NCBI GenBank assembly: GCA_949126835.1
Contig: OX421502.1
Location: 33,213,227-33,277,226, forward strand
Length of the DNA: 64,000 nucleotides
Source: Anisus vortex
Taxonomy: Eukaryota > Mollusca > Gastropoda > Planorbidae
Direction of reading: 5' to 3'
Below are positions 58,768 through 64,000 of this stretch, piece by piece; position 1 is the first letter of the stretch, and each line of letters starts with the position of its first letter. Below the pieces are notes generated by a model. The model was not told the DNA's origin. It did not search any database and saw only the letters and a program-made list of their open reading frames with translations. The position numbers were made by a program, and so were the translations under genes.

Positions 58768-61324
58768 GACAAGTTTTATTTTTAGCAATAATTAATTTTT
58801 TAACTCAGCTGTCATTTTATTATTCATAGAGTGTGGTGTTAAATTATTTTTACAATTCATTTTTAAACTACCAAATTTAGATTCTGCATACAGTGTTGTA
58901 GGGACTTGGGCGAGGGGGGGGGGGAGGGCATATTTGAATATAATTACACTAAACTCTAAGCCACAATTGTTTAAACCACAATTGTTACAACATATTTTTT
59001 TGGTTGCCTCAATTTTTTTTGTTACTTATAAAAAGTGAAATTACATTTTAAATGAATCTTATTTTTTTTTTAAAGTAACAACGTTAATAATGAAACAAAT
59101 GATCAAGTTTGACTTTGACAAACAATGAAAGGCACTTTGGGGAAAAAAATGAAATAAATAGATGAGGTAATTGTTCAAGAATTGTTTTTCAGGGGAGATT
59201 ACAACTGCTTGACTGTTTATTCATTACTTGGCTAAATGAATTTCCGCCAATCAATTACCTGGGTTTTTTCAGTGCTGCCAACTTACCCATTTTATAAATT
59301 ATGGCGTGTGTTAGTTGTTTTAATGTAATTATTTTTTAATGTGATTAACAGTAACACATAATTTTAACTTATTCAATTTGATGTCAAGTTGTTTTAATTC
59401 TCACTAATCATTCGTTTTTTAATAGTTCTTGTGAAAGTCATTTTTATCATTGAATTTTTATCTTTAGTATTATCCTTACATATTCATTAGAACTAATCTA
59501 GTCTTACCAGAAATTGTCCTATTGATATTACTGAATATTCAGCTGCTAAATATTTATGTAAAAAATAATAATTTTAAAACAGCTAAAATTAATTGCATAC
59601 AATGTCCTAAACAAAGTGATATTCATTTTATTGGAAGGAGTGGTGCCAAATTGGTTTCTGCTACTTTCTCAAATCTTTGCAAAAAATGTGCTGCTATGAA
59701 ATGTAAAATTAAAAAAATCCTATGTGTAAAGTGTGAAAGTATTCCAATTGCTAAAATCAATACAAAACACATAAAAATTATTTTTTTAAAACCAATTTTT
59801 CATCCAGTCCAATAAATTGTTATTTATTTTATTGTGGTACATATTTCCCTCTAAATTTAAAGGCCATATTGATTGAACGTTGTTTTTTTAAAGTTGATAT
59901 ACTGTATTTCATACTGTATTTTTACCACTTTATTTTTACCACTTTTATTGGGGGGAAAAAAAAGAAGTAATAGTGTTCACATAAATTATAACATAGGGTA
60001 ATTATTTCCAATGTGATGTTTGACAAAATTTGTTCATCAGCTTCTATAGTCATAACTAGACATTAGATAAGTGTGTATATAAAGAAACTTTTTTTGTTTT
60101 ATTTTTTTTGAAAAGGTTGTAAAAAAAATTTTTTTTATTGTAAATGTTTCTTTTGGGTTGTGTGCTATTTTTTAAACCAAGTCTATAACCAGGTCGTGAA
60201 TAGTTTTAAACCAATGTTGTCTGTTTTTTTTTAAATCTAGGATATTAAATAGTTGTCAAGCTATATTTGTATAATTTTTATTTATGTTGTTGTTTTTTTT
60301 TATTCAAACAACAATTTTGATTCTAATGTTTGTTTTTATTTGGTTTGTCTTCCATCATCCCAGGAAATTGGTTAACGTTTATCTTCATATTACAATTTTT
60401 ATTTTCCTTTTTATTCATTGCTAAGAAAACATGTTGGTTTTTTTTACAAATATTTTTTCTAATTTTTGTTTCCACAAAATTTTTTTTTTTTTAAATGTCC
60501 AATTGCTAAATTAAGTAATTATTTTATTTTTTAATATCTTAGCTTTGTAGACAACTCAACTTTTTTTTAATCTGATTTTTAACAATTTTATCATTGATGA
60601 ATTTTTTTTTAAAGAAATAATTTAGACAAATGTATTCATTTGATAGCATGATTTGTTATTTTATTTTTTTTTCTTACATGCAACAGAACTTGTATAGGGC
60701 ACAGTGGCCACTATGCCATGAACAGATTTTAATGTTTTTTGCTCAAGTCTGAGAGAGATTCATTTACGGTGATTCAATTTTTTTGTCTAATCTCATCGGA
60801 GAAATATTTCAGCACTATGTTTTCTGGGTTATGTTTTGCATGTCAAGAAATACTGAAGCAATGTTGTGGTTTGTTTTATTGCCATCAAGAACAGAATCTG
60901 TGTTTTTGTTTTTATTTTTGAATGTGTATTTGAACTTTAAACAAAAAAAAATTATTCTTATTTTTTATTACTGTAAACATTTTTGTTTTTGAAGTCTTTA
61001 AAATGTTAATGTAAAATATCTATATCATTCTGCTCATGCCTCTGTTAATATATAAATATATATATATTTTATTTACATTAATAAATTCCTAGATTATTTA
61101 CATATTATTCTGTTTACCCAAATATTTGTTACATTTGTCAAAATGTGTACATTTTTCTTGGCAAAAAGATTAGAAATTAATAACATAATAAAAAAAAAAT
61201 TATTTTATTTCAAGTTTTGAAATGTTATGAAAGAAGGGAGGTAATCAGATTTTTTTCTTAGGACTTCAAATTATGTGATTACAGTCCCTGGACTTATTTG
61301 TTTTAGTTTTACATGTGGAATAAA
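58768..61324 (+). other. Probable 3' UTR of the ADCY9-like gene with several AATAAA signals
   Basis: The DNA after the stop is very AT-rich with many T runs on the coding strand, as in long T-biased 3' UTRs. Canonical AATAAA hexamers occur at 59153-59158, 59811-59816 and 61319-61324, and others sit in A-rich stretches. Nothing in the sequence alone fixes the cleavage site, so the end given is only the last clear signal. A G11 run lies at about 58914. Confidence 0.45.
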
Positions 61325-61849
61325 TGTACAACTGTAATGAATAACCATTTTTTTATTGTCACATGTCATGTGTATCATTAACCGCATGCAGTCCTACTTA
61401 TTGAGTGTCACACTAAGAAGACAAACTATTAATCAACAGTATTCATGAAATATTTTTTTTATTGTATGTAATTTCTTCACATCTGCATGACTTCTACCTT
61501 CATATCTTTTTACATCAGAATGACAAAGACAAAACATTAAGTCAGATGGTTATTTGTTCTTGTATTAAGCTTTAGTAGTATAAAAAAAGAAATATGTGTC
61601 AATGAATGTTTCATGCACCAAGCAATAAGTATAAGATCTTGTTTCTGTTACCTTTGTGACGTTTGATCTTTTATTTACACTCAATTTAATAAGGGAAAAA
61701 AATGTCTAAGGTAGTTTATAACACAGGAGGGTTTCAAAAATAACAGCTGACAAGCAAATATTTGATCAATAACAAAAAGATAATGTTTGTTAATTTACTG
61801 TAGTTTTTTTTTTTACATTTTGAAAAGTTAGTTTTTCTTATAAGTTTTG

Positions 61850-62000
61850 CAGACGTTCCTTCTAGATAGAAGATTATTATGTCCACTAGGCCCAAAACTC
61901 TTGCAGGGCAAAAGAGATCGGTCAGCGGCACGTATATAACCTGCAACCTGTCAGTTGCCAGTACGGTGAACTAACCGCAGGACCAGCCGGCCTCTTTGAG
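61850..62000 (-). mobile_element. SINE family 2, truncated copy
   Basis: On the minus strand it reads CTGCGGTTAGTTCACCGTAC, a degraded B box region, CCCTGCAAGAGTTTTGGGCC and GACATAATAATCTTCTA, parallel to the copy at 10513. The GCGCTATATAA tail is absent. Confidence 0.6.
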
Positions 62001-62417
62001 TTTAACTAATAATTAATTACAGCATAACAATTGTCTGTAAAGGTCTTGGACGATTTCCGGAAAGAAGCACATTGTTTTGTTATTAAACAATTTGTTCTGA
62101 AACAAAATATTGAAATTACTGAAATAAAGTGTAGTATTAAAGTGTATTACTGTACTTAAAATGAATAAATGGTCATGATTTTTCTGTTGTTGCATGGTTT
62201 ATTCTTCGTACGTAGAGAAATAAAGAAAACAGCAGATGTTTTAAACTGTGATCTTTGCAATTCAAGTGATAAATTATTTTTTTGCTCTGTAAAAACTATC
62301 TTTGTTAGATATTTTTTTTTTGTAGAATTTTTTTGCCTTATTTGTATACAAGGGCGATATTTTTTTAAACACTTTTTTCAAAGTCTTTTTGTTTTTAATA
62401 TGTGGTAGATTCATGAA

Positions 62418-62475
62418 AAATTTGTCACACGAAAGTTCAGCCCACCCTGAAAAATATGTCTGGTTTCGCCCCTGG
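62418..62475 (-). mobile_element. Partial copy of the GGGGCGAAGCCA-type MITE
   Basis: On the minus strand it begins CAGGGGCGAAACCAGA and continues to GCTGAACTTTCGTGTGACAA, matching the left half of the element at 21697. The other end is missing. Confidence 0.5.
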
Positions 62476-62536
62476 TTGTATAATTGGATTTATTTGATTG
62501 AGTATGAGAAAATTTTATTGGCAAATCTCCAACATT

Positions 62537-62813
62537 GGGGGCAAGTTGGCAGTGCGGCAGCGTGTTCGGCTGGCGTATCTAAGGTCCTGGGTTCAAATCC
62601 TGATGCAGGCTAGGAATTTTTCCCGGGTCTGGAGGGTGTCCTCAAGTCTACCCATCTCTGATGGGTACCTGACCTTAGGTGGGGTAAAGTAAAGGCGGCT
62701 GTGCATAGTGCTGGCCACACAATCACCTAGTATGCCTGTGGCCATAGAAACTGGTGAACACTGTTTCACAAGCCGTATGGATCAATTTGGTCAGACGGGA
62801 TACTTTACTTACC
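62537..62813 (+). mobile_element. tRNA-headed SINE, family 1, copy 10
   Basis: Head GGGGGCAAGTTGGCAGTGCG, B box GGGTTCAAATCC, complete body, tail GGGATACTTTACTTACCT. The flanks CTCCAACATT and CTCTAGCATT match at 8 of 10. Confidence 0.88.
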
Positions 62814-63310
62814 TCTAGCATTACGTTATTTATTGTAGTATTGTAGACTAAAACATTTTATCAGCCTAGATTTAGTGTAACATTATTTCCTTCTTCTTCA
62901 CAAGTTTAATTTCTCTTAGTTTTTTTTAAACTATTATTTATTGTAGTATTTGATTGACTTAGATTTAGTGTTCCTCTTACAAACTACTTTATATATGAGC
63001 TGATACTGTGCATGGAGCACTGGCCTATACAGCTTCATCGCACTACTGCTGCTGTTTCAAAAAATATTTCCTCACTGTCTCATCTCGCAGGGAAATCGTG
63101 TCACACCCATTGGCTATACCTCATCTAACAGGGAAACAACGTACATTACATATGATGCAGTTTTTAAAGGATTTTTTTTTTTTTTCATTTCTAATAGTTT
63201 TTTGATTGTGAGCCAAAAACAGAATGGTCATTGTTGTTGTTTATCTTTTGCGTCTTCATCAGTTGAACATTCAAAGAAACATCTCAAGAGTGGTTTTTGT
63301 CTGTCAGCAT

Positions 63311-63392
63311 TTAACCCTTACAGTACCGACCTATTTTCTATCTATGCTTTCTTCAGTCCCGCTATATACGCGCCCTGGACTGTAAAGGTTAA
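63311..63392 (-). mobile_element. TTAA-flanked MITE, copy 3 (inverted)
   Basis: Inverted relative to the other three copies and the most diverged of them (core has CTTTCTTCAGTCCCGCTATA on the + strand). TTAA is intact on both sides. Confidence 0.75.
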
Positions 63393-63437
63393 TTTTTCAC
63401 CCATTTGTGCTTCCTTTTGCTTCATATGATAGCAAGG

Positions 63438-63517
63438 TTAACCCTTACAGTCCTGGCGCGTATATAGCGGAACTGAAGGCAGCATAGATAGAAGTAGGTC
63501 GGTACGGGAAGGGTTAA
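63438..63517 (+). mobile_element. TTAA-flanked MITE, copy 4
   Basis: TTAA-CCCTTACAGTCC to GGGAAGGG-TTAA, only 45 bp from copy 3 and in the opposite direction, so the two could pair as a hairpin. Confidence 0.75.
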
Positions 63518-64000
63518 AAGATTTGAAGTTCATCCAGCCACACACACACAAAACACATCTCTCAATGAACATTTCATCATGGCTTGATGCATCTTTGTTA
63601 TGGTGTTTCTGCTTTGCCTAAATCTCCTACTTGTAAATATGTCAACAATATTTTGTGATAAAAATTAAACTGTACCATTCACCCAAACTTAAGTAAAAGA
63701 AAAGGTTTGACAGTGTAATCTGTTTATCCTCAACCATTCATTAACTTTACAAAGCTTTCTAAGGGGGGCAATTATGTTTTAAAAGAAATGACTCACAAAA
63801 AATTTAAACCAGATAAAGTGAATATGATTTTTTCTTAACTTTAAAATAAATTCTTAAAAATTGCTTGGTGAATTGTAAAACAAACTGTGTTGTTAAATTT
63901 ATCTAAGAATTGTCAGTACTACATTAAAATCTGAATGTTTTCTATAACTTTATGATCTAGATGGAGGTTTTTTTATACTCCGAGACAACTATAACAATTC

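Noticed and set aside
59522..59815. 97-codon Cys- and Lys-rich frame
   Set aside because: It lies in AT-rich 3' UTR, has no ATG near its start, and ends inside an AATAAA signal.

Overview
The window is animal nuclear DNA. It has GT-AG spliced exons, long AT-rich introns, tRNA-headed SINEs, LINE and hAT relics, many minisatellites and about 25 C or G homopolymer runs. Protein similarity and repeat style suggest a mollusc, probably a gastropod. The species cannot be fixed from this sequence alone.

One protein-coding gene is supported. It is the C-terminal half of a membrane adenylate cyclase most like vertebrate type 9 (ADCY9), on the + strand. Eight exons between 40638 and 58767 join in one frame across seven introns and give 680 residues. 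They encode the end of the first catalytic domain (C1a), the C1b linker, membrane segments 7-12 and a complete C2a catalytic domain. The exons for the N-terminus, membrane segments 1-6 and most of C1a were not recognised. The first 40.6 kb is therefore best read as an upstream intron of this gene, or intergenic DNA plus intron. The 3' UTR follows the stop at 58767 in very AT-rich, T-biased DNA.

Layout. 1-40637: no convincing host exon. This part is dominated by tandem arrays: a 28-bp array split by an hAT element, a 429-bp GT tract, a 51-bp x 30 array with higher-order structure, a 41-bp x 18 array and a 23-bp x 14 array. It also holds seven copies of one tRNA-headed SINE, one of them split by a 927-bp hAT-like element, and three LINE relics. 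40638-44203: exons 1-4, with two terminal-inverted-repeat elements and a TTAA-flanked MITE in the short introns. 44204-55997: an 11.8-kb intron with more SINEs and minisatellites. 55998-58767: exons 5-8. 58768-64000: 3' UTR and downstream DNA with two SINEs of different families and an inverted pair of TTAA MITEs.

The main biological point is that, judged from an alignment recalled from memory, this type 9-like cyclase has Leu and Ser at the two C2 positions whose substitution is linked to forskolin insensitivity in mammalian AC9. It also stops about a dozen residues after C2a, so it lacks the C2b tail that is autoinhibitory in mammals. The other observations concern mobile elements and repeats.
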